A program made the position numbers and the translations under genes. Positions 52,803 through 61,780 of a stretch of DNA of 64,000 nt are shown in pieces; the first letter of the stretch is position 1; every line of letters begins with the position of its first letter. The stretch is taken from positions 20,200 through 84,199 of the forward strand of contig JALOAC010000008.1 in assembly GCA_023228985.1 (NCBI GenBank), in the 5' to 3' direction. This DNA is from Thiopseudomonas sp. GTDB lineage: Bacteria > Pseudomonadota > Gammaproteobacteria > Pseudomonadales > Pseudomonadaceae. A model generated the notes under the pieces. That model saw nothing but the letters and a program-made list of their open reading frames with translations. It did no database searches and was not told the origin of the DNA.

Positions 52803-52949
52803 CGGGGTTTTTGCCCAGCTGAGTAACCCTGCTTGCGACAAGCTTTGCTCACGTCACACAGCACACAACTTTTCCGGGGCGTGCTAATCATTAATCGCTT
52901 GATAGTGTAAGATAGCTACATCTTTAACAGAGCTTTTATACTCATATTT

Positions 52950-53996
52950 ATGAATATACTCATTGTAGGCCCAAGCTGGGTTGGCGATATGGTGATGGCG
53001 CAGACATTGTTTATGTGTTTAAAGCAGCGTCACCCAGACTGCAGTATTGATGTACTCGCTCCCGAGTGGAGTCGACCTATTCTTGAGCGTATGCCTGAAG
53101 TGCGACAGGCACTCAGTTTTCCCCTAGGTCATGGCGTGCTCGATATCCGCGCGCGTCGGCGTATTGGTCAGCAGCTTAAGGGACAATATCAACACGCTAT
53201 TTTACTGCCCAATTCCTTGAAATCTGCGTTAACCCCTTTTTTTGCTGGTATTCCCTTGCGTACCGGCTGGAAGGGCGAAATGCGCTATGGGCTGCTCAAC
53301 GATCTGCGCACGCTGGATAAACAGCGTTACCCGCTAATGATTGAGCGGTTTATGGCCTTGGCCTATGACAAAAATATGGAACTGCCCAAGCCTTATCCGC
53401 GTCCACATCTGAACGTTATTGCAGAGAATCGAGATGCTGCGCTACGAGCATTTAAGTTGACCACCGAACAGCCCGTTTTGGCGCTCTGTCCAGGTGCTGA
53501 GTTTGGTGAAGCCAAACGCTGGCCGGCAGAACACTATGCTCAGGTTGCCGAGCACTATATTCGTCAAGGCTGGCAGGTGTGGATTTTTGGTTCTAAAAAA
53601 GATCATCCAGTAGGTGAGGAAATTCGAGCCCTACTTATTCCAGGTTTACGTGAAGAAGTGGCTAACTTAGCTGGAGAAACCTCTTTAGCGCAGGCTATCG
53701 ATCTTATGTCCTGTGCGGGCGCCGTAGTGAGCAACGATTCCGGTTTAATGCATGTTGCAGCCGCGTTAAATTTACCTTTGGTGGCAGTCTATGGCTCGAC
53801 CTCGCCCGATTTCACTCCGCCGCTTGCTGAGCAGGTGGCGATAGTACGCACGGGAATTGAATGCAGCCCCTGTTTTGACCGCACCTGCAGATACGGCCAT
53901 TACGACTGCCTACGCCTGTTACCGCCGTCGATGGTTATTGATGCACTAACCAAATTGGTAGGCGTTCCTGTTATGTTGCAGGAGTTAGACGGCTAG
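52950..53996 (+). CDS. waaF: ADP-heptose:LPS heptosyltransferase II
   Basis: WaaF adds the second L-glycero-D-manno-heptose to the inner core. This 348-residue GT9 protein opens MNILIVGPSWVGDMVMAQTL, and shows LCPGAEFGEAKRWPAEHYA and VSNDSGLMHVAAALNLPLVAVYGSTSP, both conserved in the ADP-heptose enzymes. The C-terminal Cys-rich CSPCFDRTCRYGH is a known WaaF feature. It is the first gene of the LPS core operon; its stop overlaps the waaC GTG by one base. It acts on the cytoplasmic face of the inner membrane. Confidence 0.96.
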   Translation: MNILIVGPSWVGDMVMAQTLFMCLKQRHPDCSIDVLAPEWSRPILERMPEVRQALSFPLGHGVLDIRARRRIGQQLKGQYQHAILLPNSLKSALTPFFAGIPLRTGWKGEMRYGLLNDLRTLDKQRYPLMIERFMALAYDKNMELPKPYPRPHLNVIAENRDAALRAFKLTTEQPVLALCPGAEFGEAKRWPAEHYAQVAEHYIRQGWQVWIFGSKKDHPVGEEIRALLIPGLREEVANLAGETSLAQAIDLMSCAGAVVSNDSGLMHVAAALNLPLVAVYGSTSPDFTPPLAEQVAIVRTGIECSPCFDRTCRYGHYDCLRLLPPSMVIDALTKLVGVPVMLQELDG

Positions 53997-55006
53997 TGCG
54001 CGTACTCTTAATTAAAACCTCCTCCATGGGTGATGTCATCCATAGCCTGCCTGCGCTGACTGACGCGCAAGAGGCCATCCCGGGAATTCGCTTTGACTGG
54101 GTAGTAGAAGAAGGCTTTACCGATATTCCGGCGTGGCATCCTGCGGTAGATAGAGTTATTCCAGTGGCGATTAGACGCTGGCGTAAAAACCTGTGGCGTA
54201 CTTGGCGCAGTGGCGAGTATCGTGCTTTTAAACAAACACTTAAGCAAGCCCAGTACGACCTAGTGCTGGATGCGCAGGGTTTGAGTAAAAGTGCTTGGCT
54301 GACGCGCGGCTTGTCAGTACCCGTTGCTGGATTGGACCGCGCCAGTGCGCGAGAACCTTTGGCCTGCTTATTCTACGACCGCTGCTATACAGTCAACCCG
54401 CAATTGCACGCCGTTGAGCGTGTACGTTTGCTGTTTGCGCAAGCGCTGGGTTATCCCAAGCCCGACACGGTTGGTGACTATGGTTTAGATCGCCAACAAA
54501 TCGCACGGCGGTGTGTGGATGTGCCGAGCGAGCCTTATTTAATGCTGTTACACGGTACAACTTGGCCGAGCAAACATTGGCCAGAAGCACACTGGCGCAC
54601 TTTGGCGCAGCACTATAACGCACAGGGGTTGAAGGTTTTATTGCCATGGGGAAATGCCACTGAGCAGCAGCGGGCAGAGCGTATTGCCGCTGATTTGCCC
54701 AGGGTACAGGTGCTGCCAAAACTGAGCATCGCGCAAGTAGCGAGTTATTTAGCCGGTGCCAAAGCCTGTGTGGCCGTGGATACAGGGCTGGGACATTTAA
54801 CCGCCGCCTTGGCTACGCCCTGTGTGTCTTTATATGGCCCAACCCGGCCTGAGCGTGTAGGGGCTTATGGTGAAAATCAAATTCATCTGTGTGCGACTGG
54901 TCCTTATGCGGGCAAGGGCGACAAAGAGCAGCCCTGTTTTGATGGGCTAGGTCCAGAGCAGGTAATCCAAGCATTAGCGCATTTAGAAAACACAGAAGAC
55001 TGTTAA
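53996..55006 (+). CDS. waaC: LPS heptosyltransferase I
   Basis: WaaC adds the first heptose to Kdo2-lipid A. The 336-residue GT9 protein opens MRVLLIKTSSMGDVIHSLPA with the catalytic Asp region, has LDAQGLSKSAWLTRG, LHGTTWPSKHWPEAHW and the C-terminal AVDTGLGHLTAALATPCVSLYGPT. The length is normal. The GTG start shares a base with the waaF stop, showing strict coupling. The waaG gene starts 3 bp after its stop. Confidence 0.96.
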   Translation: MRVLLIKTSSMGDVIHSLPALTDAQEAIPGIRFDWVVEEGFTDIPAWHPAVDRVIPVAIRRWRKNLWRTWRSGEYRAFKQTLKQAQYDLVLDAQGLSKSAWLTRGLSVPVAGLDRASAREPLACLFYDRCYTVNPQLHAVERVRLLFAQALGYPKPDTVGDYGLDRQQIARRCVDVPSEPYLMLLHGTTWPSKHWPEAHWRTLAQHYNAQGLKVLLPWGNATEQQRAERIAADLPRVQVLPKLSIAQVASYLAGAKACVAVDTGLGHLTAALATPCVSLYGPTRPERVGAYGENQIHLCATGPYAGKGDKEQPCFDGLGPEQVIQALAHLENTEDC

Positions 55007-55009
55007 GTT

Positions 55010-56146
55010 ATGCAATTAGCTTTTGTTTTATACAAATATTTCCCTTTCGGTGGTTTGCAGCGTGATTTTTTACGCATCGCCCTTGAATGCCAAAAGCGTG
55101 GCCATAGCATTCGTGTGTATACGCTGAGCTGGCAGGGCAATATTCCAGAGGGTTTTGATGTGCGCGTAGCGTCCATTAACAGCCTGTTTAACCATCATAA
55201 ATACGCTAAATTCCAACGCTGGTGGCAAGCCGATATAGCGCAGAACCCAGTCGACCGCGTGGTGGGCTTTAACAAAATGCCCGGGCTAGATGTGTATTAC
55301 GCAGCCGATGCCTGCTATGAAGATAAAGCTCAAAATCAACGCAATCCCCTGTACCGGATGTGGGGGCGTTACCAGCATTTTTATAATTACGAAAAAGCAG
55401 TATTTGAGCCGAGTGCGCAGACGCAGATTTTGATGATCTCAGCGCAGCAGCAGCCTTTGTTTGTCAAACATTATCAAACCCCTGCAGAGCGCTTTCACTT
55501 ATTGCCGCCGGGTATTAGCCGCGATCGCCAAGCTCCGCCTAATGCAGCCGACATTCGCCGCGGCTTTCGCCAAGAATTCAAACTGGCTGATGATGATTTG
55601 TTGGTGCTGCAAATAGGCTCAGGCTTTAAAACCAAAGGGCTGGACCGTAGCTTAAAAGCCATGGCCAGCTTGCCGGAGGCCATCAAAAAGCGTACCCGAC
55701 TGATTGTGATTGGGCAGGATGATCCCAAGCCGTTTTTGGTGCAAATACAAACTCTAGGTATTGCTAAGCACGTCAGTATTTTAAAGGGCCGTGATGATAT
55801 TCCACGTTTTCTATTAGGTGCCGATATGCTCATACATCCAGCCTATAATGAAAATACCGGTACCGTGCTGTTAGAGGCGCTAGTGTCTGGCTTGCCGGTG
55901 TTAGTGACGGATATCTGCGGTTATGCTTATTACATAAAAGAGGCCGACTGCGGTCAGGTGTTGAGTAGTCCTTTCGCGCAGAAAAAACTTAATCAAACGT
56001 TGGTGCAGATGCTGGAAAACTCCGAGCAGCGCAAAGTCTGGGCGCAAAATGGGTTAAACTACGCGCAAAATGCCGATCTGTACTCCATGCCAGAGCGTGC
56101 CGCGGATGTGATTTTAAATGTAGCAGCGCAACCATTGCGCGATTGA
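55010..56146 (+). CDS. waaG: LPS core glycosyltransferase WaaG (GT4)
   Basis: WaaG adds the first outer-core hexose (galactosamine in P. aeruginosa, glucose in E. coli). The 378-residue GT-B protein opens MQLAFVLYKYFPFGGLQRDF, carries GFNKMPGLDVYYAAD, and in the C-terminal lobe LQIGSGFKTKGLDRSLKAMA and the GT4 nucleotide-sugar motif HPAYNENTGTVLLEAL. Which sugar it transfers cannot be decided from motifs. Its stop is directly followed by an ATG at 56147, but the likely waaP start lies 48 bp further on. Confidence 0.95.
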   Translation: MQLAFVLYKYFPFGGLQRDFLRIALECQKRGHSIRVYTLSWQGNIPEGFDVRVASINSLFNHHKYAKFQRWWQADIAQNPVDRVVGFNKMPGLDVYYAADACYEDKAQNQRNPLYRMWGRYQHFYNYEKAVFEPSAQTQILMISAQQQPLFVKHYQTPAERFHLLPPGISRDRQAPPNAADIRRGFRQEFKLADDDLLVLQIGSGFKTKGLDRSLKAMASLPEAIKKRTRLIVIGQDDPKPFLVQIQTLGIAKHVSILKGRDDIPRFLLGADMLIHPAYNENTGTVLLEALVSGLPVLVTDICGYAYYIKEADCGQVLSSPFAQKKLNQTLVQMLENSEQRKVWAQNGLNYAQNADLYSMPERAADVILNVAAQPLRD

Positions 56147-56194
56147 ATGCCTAGCAATAGGTTACTTTCAGTAAATAACAAGGTAGCGTCCCTA

Positions 56195-57001
56195 ATGAAA
56201 CCCTTTTTAGCCGAACCCTTTGCCAGCCTATGGGCACAGCAAGACATATTTACTGCCGCTGAAGCCTTGCAGGGCGAGGTGTATCGCGAACTGGAAGGGC
56301 GGCGTACCCTGCGTACCGAAGTGGGCGGACACGGCTATTTTGTCAAAATTCATCGCGGTGTAGGCTGGGGTGAGATTTTTAAAAACCTGCTCACTGCTAA
56401 GCTGCCGGTGCTCGGTGCGCGTAACGAATGGTTAGCTATCGAGCGCCTCAAACAGGTTGGCGTCGACACCATGACCGCGGTGGCCTTTGCCGAGCGTGGT
56501 AGCAATCCAGCCAAACAGCATTCCTTTATTATCACCAAAGAATTAGCACCGACCATTAGCCTAGAAGACTACTGCATGGATTGGCCACACAATCCGCCTT
56601 TGCCAGCCATCAAACACGCACTGATTAAGCGCGTTGCTACCATGCTCGGCACCATGCATCGCGCCGGGGTGAATCATCGCGATTGTTATATCTGCCACTT
56701 TCTTTTACACACGGATAAGCCCATGCAGGGGGATGACTTCAAGTTGTCCTTGATTGATTTGCATCGGGCGCAAACACGTAACGCGACGCCGCAGCGTTGG
56801 CGTAACAAAGATCTAGCGGCCCTGTATTTCTCCGCCTTGGATATAGGCTTAACCCAGCGCGATAAGCTACGTTTTTTAAAGAGCTATTTTGTCCAACCCT
56901 TGCGCCAAGTCTTGCAGGATGAGGCGCAGTTGTTGAGCTGGCTTGAGGTCAAAGCAGACCAGCTCTATGAGCGCAAGCAGCGCTACGGGGATGCGCTCTG
57001 A
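56195..57001 (+). CDS. waaP: LPS heptose I kinase
   Basis: The ATG at 56195 (MKPFLAEPFASLW) gives 268 residues, the length I recall for P. aeruginosa WaaP; the ATG at 56147 adds 16 unsupported residues. WaaP phosphorylates heptose I and is essential in P. aeruginosa (known there). The kinase fold is visible with ATP Lys51 in YFVKIHRG, the catalytic loop HRDCYICHF with Asp163, and SLIDLHRAQ (about 186-193) for metal binding. All catalytic residues are present. Its stop overlaps the next gene by one base. Confidence 0.95.
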   Translation: MKPFLAEPFASLWAQQDIFTAAEALQGEVYRELEGRRTLRTEVGGHGYFVKIHRGVGWGEIFKNLLTAKLPVLGARNEWLAIERLKQVGVDTMTAVAFAERGSNPAKQHSFIITKELAPTISLEDYCMDWPHNPPLPAIKHALIKRVATMLGTMHRAGVNHRDCYICHFLLHTDKPMQGDDFKLSLIDLHRAQTRNATPQRWRNKDLAALYFSALDIGLTQRDKLRFLKSYFVQPLRQVLQDEAQLLSWLEVKADQLYERKQRYGDAL

Positions 57002-57732
57002 TGTCTGATTGGTATTTGCATTCTGACTATCAACATCTAAGAGAAGAGTTTGGCAGCTTGGAGATGGTGTTTAATCTGCAAGGCGAGCGTGTCACCCACG
57101 ACTCCATTTCTGAGGTTATACGCGTCAGTCGCGCGGCAGTGGTGTTTTATGTTAAGCGCTACCGTCGCGCCATTAGCTGGCGCAAGTACTTACCGCGCCA
57201 ACGCATACAGGCTGAGTGGGAAAATTTAGAGTATTTTGCTAGCTGGGGCATTCCCACCGCACAGGTTATCGCCCATGGTTTGCAGCGCCGCGCCGGTGCA
57301 TTTGTGCGCGGGGCGATGATTACTAAAGAAATTCCTAATACGACGGACTTGGCTGCTTTGGCTCATGACGGCAGCCCGTTATTGCAGGATAATCACTGGG
57401 TGCACAGCGTTAGCCAGCAAGTTGCAGGTTTTACCCGTGCAATGCACCAACAGGGTTTTGTACATAATGATTTAAAGTGGCGCAATATATTGGTCGATGA
57501 AGCTGGCGCAGCCTATTTAATTGACTGCCCAACCGGTGGTTTTTGGTGGGGACCCTTTCTGCACTATCGAATTATCAAAGATCTAGCCTGCTTAGATAAA
57601 GTGGGTAAATATCATCTGAGTCGTAGCCAGCGTCTGCGCTTTTATTTGCAGTATAGTCAGCAGCAACGTCTTACCCCTACGGATAAAAAACGTATCGCTA
57701 AGATTATTAGTTTTTTTGCTGGGCGTGAATAA
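57001..57732 (+). CDS. wapP: LPS core kinase of the WaaP/InaA family (WapP-like)
   Basis: This 243-residue kinase is the counterpart of PA5008, by position and by sequence type. The ATP-binding Lys is in FYVKRYRRA (residue 52), the catalytic loop is FVHNDLKWRNIL with Asp157, and the metal motif reads LIDCPTGGFWWG (Asp175). It should phosphorylate a second position of the inner-core heptoses. The ATG overlaps the waaP stop. An 88-bp gap to the next gene is the longest in this part of the operon. Confidence 0.85.
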   Translation: MSDWYLHSDYQHLREEFGSLEMVFNLQGERVTHDSISEVIRVSRAAVVFYVKRYRRAISWRKYLPRQRIQAEWENLEYFASWGIPTAQVIAHGLQRRAGAFVRGAMITKEIPNTTDLAALAHDGSPLLQDNHWVHSVSQQVAGFTRAMHQQGFVHNDLKWRNILVDEAGAAYLIDCPTGGFWWGPFLHYRIIKDLACLDKVGKYHLSRSQRLRFYLQYSQQQRLTPTDKKRIAKIISFFAGRE

Positions 57733-57820
57733 AGCGGTTTGGTTGTTTACAGGGCTAGGCGCAGGTCGCACAGAAGGCGTAACCCCACTATAATGCACGA
57801 CTCTAAAAAGAGGATATGTC

Positions 57821-58573
57821 TTGCAGGATTATACAGACCCTAATCTTGAGCCATTACTAGCCGAGCATCAGCTAAATGATTTTGCGGCACTGTGGGCGCT
57901 GCAACTTGAAGCCGTAGATGTGCCCAACACTGAACGTGGCGGCTGGAGCAGCGTGGCGCGATTACAGCTCGGGGATCAGGGTTTGTATCTTAAGCGACAA
58001 ATCAATCATCTGCCCCGCAGCTTTCGCCACCCCCTAGGCGAGCCAACCTTTGCGCGTGAGTTTCGCACCATACAACAGTATCAACGCTTGGGTATTCCCG
58101 CCTTAAAAGCAGCTTACTTTGCACAGCGCAAGGTTGGGAGCGAGCAGCGTGCCATTCTGATTACCTATGCGTTAGATGATTGGCAGGATCTGGATGATTG
58201 GTTTGAGCAGTGGCCAGAGCTGAGCCCGGCGGAACAAAAAGGCATTATCCACGCCTGCGCGCACTTAGCGAAAACCCTGCACGCTGCGGGACAGATGCAC
58301 GGCTGTTTTTACCCCAAGCATATTTTCCTGCAACGCACAGACGCGTATAACTTTACCGCACAGTTGATTGATTTAGAGAAAACTCGCCCTCTGTTGTTAG
58401 GGCAGCGCGATCGTATTAAAGATCTTGAAACGCTGGTGCGCCGTTCACAGCGTGTATGGGGCGCAGAGCAGTGGCGTGATTTCTTGCGCGCCTATTTAGA
58501 CGATGGCCCCGCGGTTGAAAACTGGCTGAAGCGTTTACAGGCACGGCGCAAAGATAAGGAAAATCGCGCATGA
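57821..58573 (+). CDS. wapQ: WaaP/InaA-family protein lacking the catalytic Asp (WapQ-like)
   Basis: The TTG at 57821 is the start (AGAGGA 8-13 bp upstream; MQDYTDPNLEPLLAEHQL). The 250-residue protein matches the PA5007 type: GGWSSVARLQLGDQGLYLKRQ with Lys59, then the catalytic-loop position reading MHGCFYPKHIFL (159-170), and LIDLEKTR (182-189). Where kinases have HGD or HRD, there is His-Gly-Cys, so the catalytic Asp is missing. It may be a pseudokinase, or use another residue, and I cannot exclude that this is normal in its subfamily. It overlaps the next gene by ATGA. Confidence 0.8.
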   Translation: MQDYTDPNLEPLLAEHQLNDFAALWALQLEAVDVPNTERGGWSSVARLQLGDQGLYLKRQINHLPRSFRHPLGEPTFAREFRTIQQYQRLGIPALKAAYFAQRKVGSEQRAILITYALDDWQDLDDWFEQWPELSPAEQKGIIHACAHLAKTLHAAGQMHGCFYPKHIFLQRTDAYNFTAQLIDLEKTRPLLLGQRDRIKDLETLVRRSQRVWGAEQWRDFLRAYLDDGPAVENWLKRLQARRKDKENRA

Positions 58574-60000
58574 ATAGCTCGCTTTTACAGGGAAGAAGCC
58601 CCAGCTTGCCCCTAACTTTGGGGCTGCATACCGGCGATAAGCTGGTTATTACTCAGTGGCTGCGCGTATTACCAGAGCAACGTTATGTCGGTCGGGCGAC
58701 TTGGCAAGGGCGCAGTGTTTTAGCCAAGCTGTTTATTGGTACAAAAGCCCAGCGGCATTTTCAGCGAGAGTTAACGGGCGTGCAAAGTTTGGCGCAGCAG
58801 CAGTTAAAAACTCCACAGTTATTGGCCAGTGATTTTGATGCCGCTTTTGGTGGCTGGATTTTATTTGAATATTTAGCAGACGCGCAAAGCCTTGAACAAC
58901 AATGGCAGCAACATGCCGCTGAGCCCATGCTCAGCACCGCGCAAGAAAAAGTCTTAGCCCAAGCTCTCACCAGTATTGCACGCATGCATGCACAAGGACT
59001 GTGGCAAAAAGACATTCATCTGGATAACTTTCTGTTGCATAATCAGCAGCTGTACATCATTGATGGCGGCGCTATTGCTCAGCAAACGCTGGGGCAGCCG
59101 ATTAACCAAGAAGCGGCACTAAAGAATTTGGCGGTGTTTTTCGCGCAATTGCCACGAGCACTCGAGGCCCATGTGCATGACCTATTAACCCATTACATGC
59201 AAATCAACACCACTCATAAGCTGCCGTTGCAAGAGTTACACAGCAAAACTCAACAGGTACGTGACTGGCGCGTTAAAGATTACCTTAAAAAAACCGCGCG
59301 AGATTGCAGTCTGTTTAGTGTGCGTAAAAATAGTCGAGGCATTACCGCCGTTCAGCGTAGCTATTTGGCAGAAATTGAGCCGTTGCTGGCTAATCCAGAT
59401 AAGCTTATCGAGCAAGGACATATCTATAAAACAGGCGGTGCAGCGACAGTTGCACGGGTAGAGCACGGCAATAAAAGCTGGATTATCAAACGCTATAATA
59501 TTAAAAATATGGCGCATTGGTTAAAACGCTGCTGGCGGCCAACCCGTGCGTGGCATAGCTGGCAAGCAGCGCATCGCTTGCAGCAGTTGGAAATTCCTGT
59601 TGCCAACACCATTGCGGTCAAAGAGCAGCGTACGCTGGGGTTGCGCCGAACAGCATGGCTGGTGACCGAATATTGTGGCGAACAAGACTTAATTGCTCGC
59701 TTTCAGCCCTATATTGATACTGCCCAAGTGCCTGAAGCAGATTTAACGGCGCTGCAGTTGCTGCTCAAAAGTATGATTCGCGAAAAAATCAGTCACGGAG
59801 ATCTAAAAGGACATAACATTCTCTGGCATAATGGCCGTTGTTTATTAATTGACCTAGACGCGGTGCGTGCGCATACCTGTCCGCGCAGCTTTGCACGTGC
59901 ATTCAGTCGCGATCGTGCACGCTTATTACGCAATTGGCCGCAAGAGAGCCCGTTGTATAAATTATTAGATCAGCACTTACCACAGCTGCTCGACAACTGA
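58570..60000 (+). CDS. Tandem two-domain LPS kinase-like protein
   Basis: This 476-residue protein holds two kinase-like domains. Domain 1 (about 1-230) has Lys53 in SVLAKLFIG, the loop QKDIHLDNFLL (146-156) and YIIDGGAI (162-169). Domain 2 (about 280-476) has Lys307 in SWIIKRYNI, the loop ISHGDLKGHNIL (407-418) and LLIDLDAVR (425-433). Both have a full catalytic set, so two phosphorylation activities on the core are possible. It corresponds by position to PA5006. The start overlaps the wapQ stop (ATGA), and the carbamoyltransferase follows after 28 bp. Confidence 0.82.
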   Translation: MNSSLLQGRSPSLPLTLGLHTGDKLVITQWLRVLPEQRYVGRATWQGRSVLAKLFIGTKAQRHFQRELTGVQSLAQQQLKTPQLLASDFDAAFGGWILFEYLADAQSLEQQWQQHAAEPMLSTAQEKVLAQALTSIARMHAQGLWQKDIHLDNFLLHNQQLYIIDGGAIAQQTLGQPINQEAALKNLAVFFAQLPRALEAHVHDLLTHYMQINTTHKLPLQELHSKTQQVRDWRVKDYLKKTARDCSLFSVRKNSRGITAVQRSYLAEIEPLLANPDKLIEQGHIYKTGGAATVARVEHGNKSWIIKRYNIKNMAHWLKRCWRPTRAWHSWQAAHRLQQLEIPVANTIAVKEQRTLGLRRTAWLVTEYCGEQDLIARFQPYIDTAQVPEADLTALQLLLKSMIREKISHGDLKGHNILWHNGRCLLIDLDAVRAHTCPRSFARAFSRDRARLLRNWPQESPLYKLLDQHLPQLLDN

Positions 60001-60028
60001 ATTGAAGACTAAGAGGCAAAAAAGACCC

Positions 60029-61780
60029 ATGGCACTGACTATTCTTGGCCTATCTGGCGCACTCAGCCATGACCCATCGGCAGCGTTATACATTGATGGA
60101 AAACTGATTGCTGCTGTGGAGGAAGAGCGTTTAGTACGCGACAAGCACGCAAAAAACCGCATGCCCTACGAATCCGCTAAATTTTGCTTAGAGCAAGCCG
60201 GAATCACGCCAGACGATGTGGACGTGGTCGCCATCCCTTTTGCGCCTATCAGTATTTTTGAAAAAGCCCGTTGGCATTACGCCAAGCGCTACTGGTACGC
60301 GCCGGATCGTGCTTTAGATGCTATTTTAATGGGCAATCGCCGCTACCAGCGTTATTACAAAAAAATCCAATGGTGCCTACAGCAACTAGGTTTTGACTTA
60401 AAAAAAGTTACCATTAAACCTGTTGAGCACCATCTGGCTCACGCAGCCAGTGCTTATTTGTGCTCAGGTATCAAAGAAAAAACCGCCATCATGGGTATTG
60501 ATGGTAAAGGTGAGTACGCCACCACTTTTTTTGGTTATGGCGAAAACGGCAAAATCCATAAAATTAAAGAGTTCTACGATCCAGACTCATTGGGCGGCCT
60601 TTACGGCGCTTTGACCGAATTTCTTGGTTTTGAAATGCTTGATGGCGAGTTTAAAGTGATGGGCATGGCACCTTATGGTGACCCGACTCTTTATGATCTA
60701 AGCCGCTTAGCGAAGTTTGAAAACGGCGAGCTCGTTGTTAATACGGACTACGTTAACGTGGTGGGCGTGCGTCGCTATAAGGAAAAGGGCAAGGGTTATT
60801 ACTTCTCGCCTAAGCTGATTGAATGGCTTGGGCCCAAGCGCGAAGGTGATATCGCTGACGAACCCTACATTCACTATGCTGCCAGCGTACAGGCACTGTT
60901 TGAAAAGTTATCGTTAGAGATGATGGAATACTATCTAGGTGATATTTTGAAAGAAACAGGGCGTATTGCCTTTGCAGGTGGCAGTGCACTGAACGTAAAA
61001 CTCAATCAAAAAATTATTGCTCGGGATGATGTAAAAGAGCTGTTCGTACAGCCGGCCGCGGGCGATGCGGGTACAGCTGTGGGTGCGGCGGCTTACGTTT
61101 CGCAGCAGCGTGGCGTGCCAGTGGAGAAGATGGAGCATGTTTACCTTGGTCCTTCCTACACCAATGAAGAGGTGATTGCTGCCTGCGCCAAACATCCGGG
61201 GCAGCCCCAGTGGCAAAAGATTGATAACGTGCCTGAGCATATTGCTAAAATTATGGTGGAAGGCAATCCAGTGGCGTGGTTTCAAGGTCGTATGGAGTTT
61301 GGTCCGCGTGCGCTAGGTGGTCGCTCCATTATTGGTTGCCCAAGTATTCCGAATGTAGCTAATCGAATTAACGAGCAGATTAAATTCCGCGAACGCTGGC
61401 GCCCATTCTGCCCATCTATGCTCGATACTGTAGCGGCGCAAATGCTGAAAGTGGATCATCCCTCACCTTTTATGACCTTTACTTTTGAAGTCAGTGACGA
61501 GTGGAAAGAACGCGTACCCGAAGTGGTGCACGAAGACGGCACCTCCCGCGCACAAGTGCTTGAGCGTCAATACAACCCCCGTTGGTACGACCTAATGCTA
61601 GAGCTGGAAAAACTCACCGGCAATGGCGTCTCACTCAACACCTCTTTAAACCGCCGCGGCGAAGCCATGGTCTGCTCACCGAAAGACGCCTTGGATATGT
61701 TCTATGGCTCGGATCTGCAGTACTTGATTATGGAAGATATTTTGGTGGTGAAGGAAGGCCGGACTGATGAGCAGTCGTAA
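60029..61780 (+). CDS. wapO: LPS core carbamoyltransferase
   Basis: This 583-residue enzyme of the CmcH/NodU/TobZ family transfers carbamoyl from carbamoyl phosphate, via carbamoyl-AMP, to a sugar hydroxyl; in P. aeruginosa the target is heptose II (known there). The ATG at 60029 (MALTILGLSGALSHDPSAAL) is preferred to the TTG at 60002. Motifs are EHHLAHAASAY (metal-binding His residues), GIDGKGEYATTFFGYGE, FAGGSALNVKLNQ, and in the C-terminal half WFQGRMEFGPRALGGRSI. It overlaps the following glycosyltransferase gene by 14 bp. Confidence 0.93.
   Translation: MALTILGLSGALSHDPSAALYIDGKLIAAVEEERLVRDKHAKNRMPYESAKFCLEQAGITPDDVDVVAIPFAPISIFEKARWHYAKRYWYAPDRALDAILMGNRRYQRYYKKIQWCLQQLGFDLKKVTIKPVEHHLAHAASAYLCSGIKEKTAIMGIDGKGEYATTFFGYGENGKIHKIKEFYDPDSLGGLYGALTEFLGFEMLDGEFKVMGMAPYGDPTLYDLSRLAKFENGELVVNTDYVNVVGVRRYKEKGKGYYFSPKLIEWLGPKREGDIADEPYIHYAASVQALFEKLSLEMMEYYLGDILKETGRIAFAGGSALNVKLNQKIIARDDVKELFVQPAAGDAGTAVGAAAYVSQQRGVPVEKMEHVYLGPSYTNEEVIAACAKHPGQPQWQKIDNVPEHIAKIMVEGNPVAWFQGRMEFGPRALGGRSIIGCPSIPNVANRINEQIKFRERWRPFCPSMLDTVAAQMLKVDHPSPFMTFTFEVSDEWKERVPEVVHEDGTSRAQVLERQYNPRWYDLMLELEKLTGNGVSLNTSLNRRGEAMVCSPKDALDMFYGSDLQYLIMEDILVVKEGRTDEQS

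Noticed and set aside
58761..59015. Minus-strand Cys-rich frame inside the tandem kinase gene
   Set aside because: The Cys-rich composition comes from reading GCA/CAG codons on the other strand; there is no start signal.
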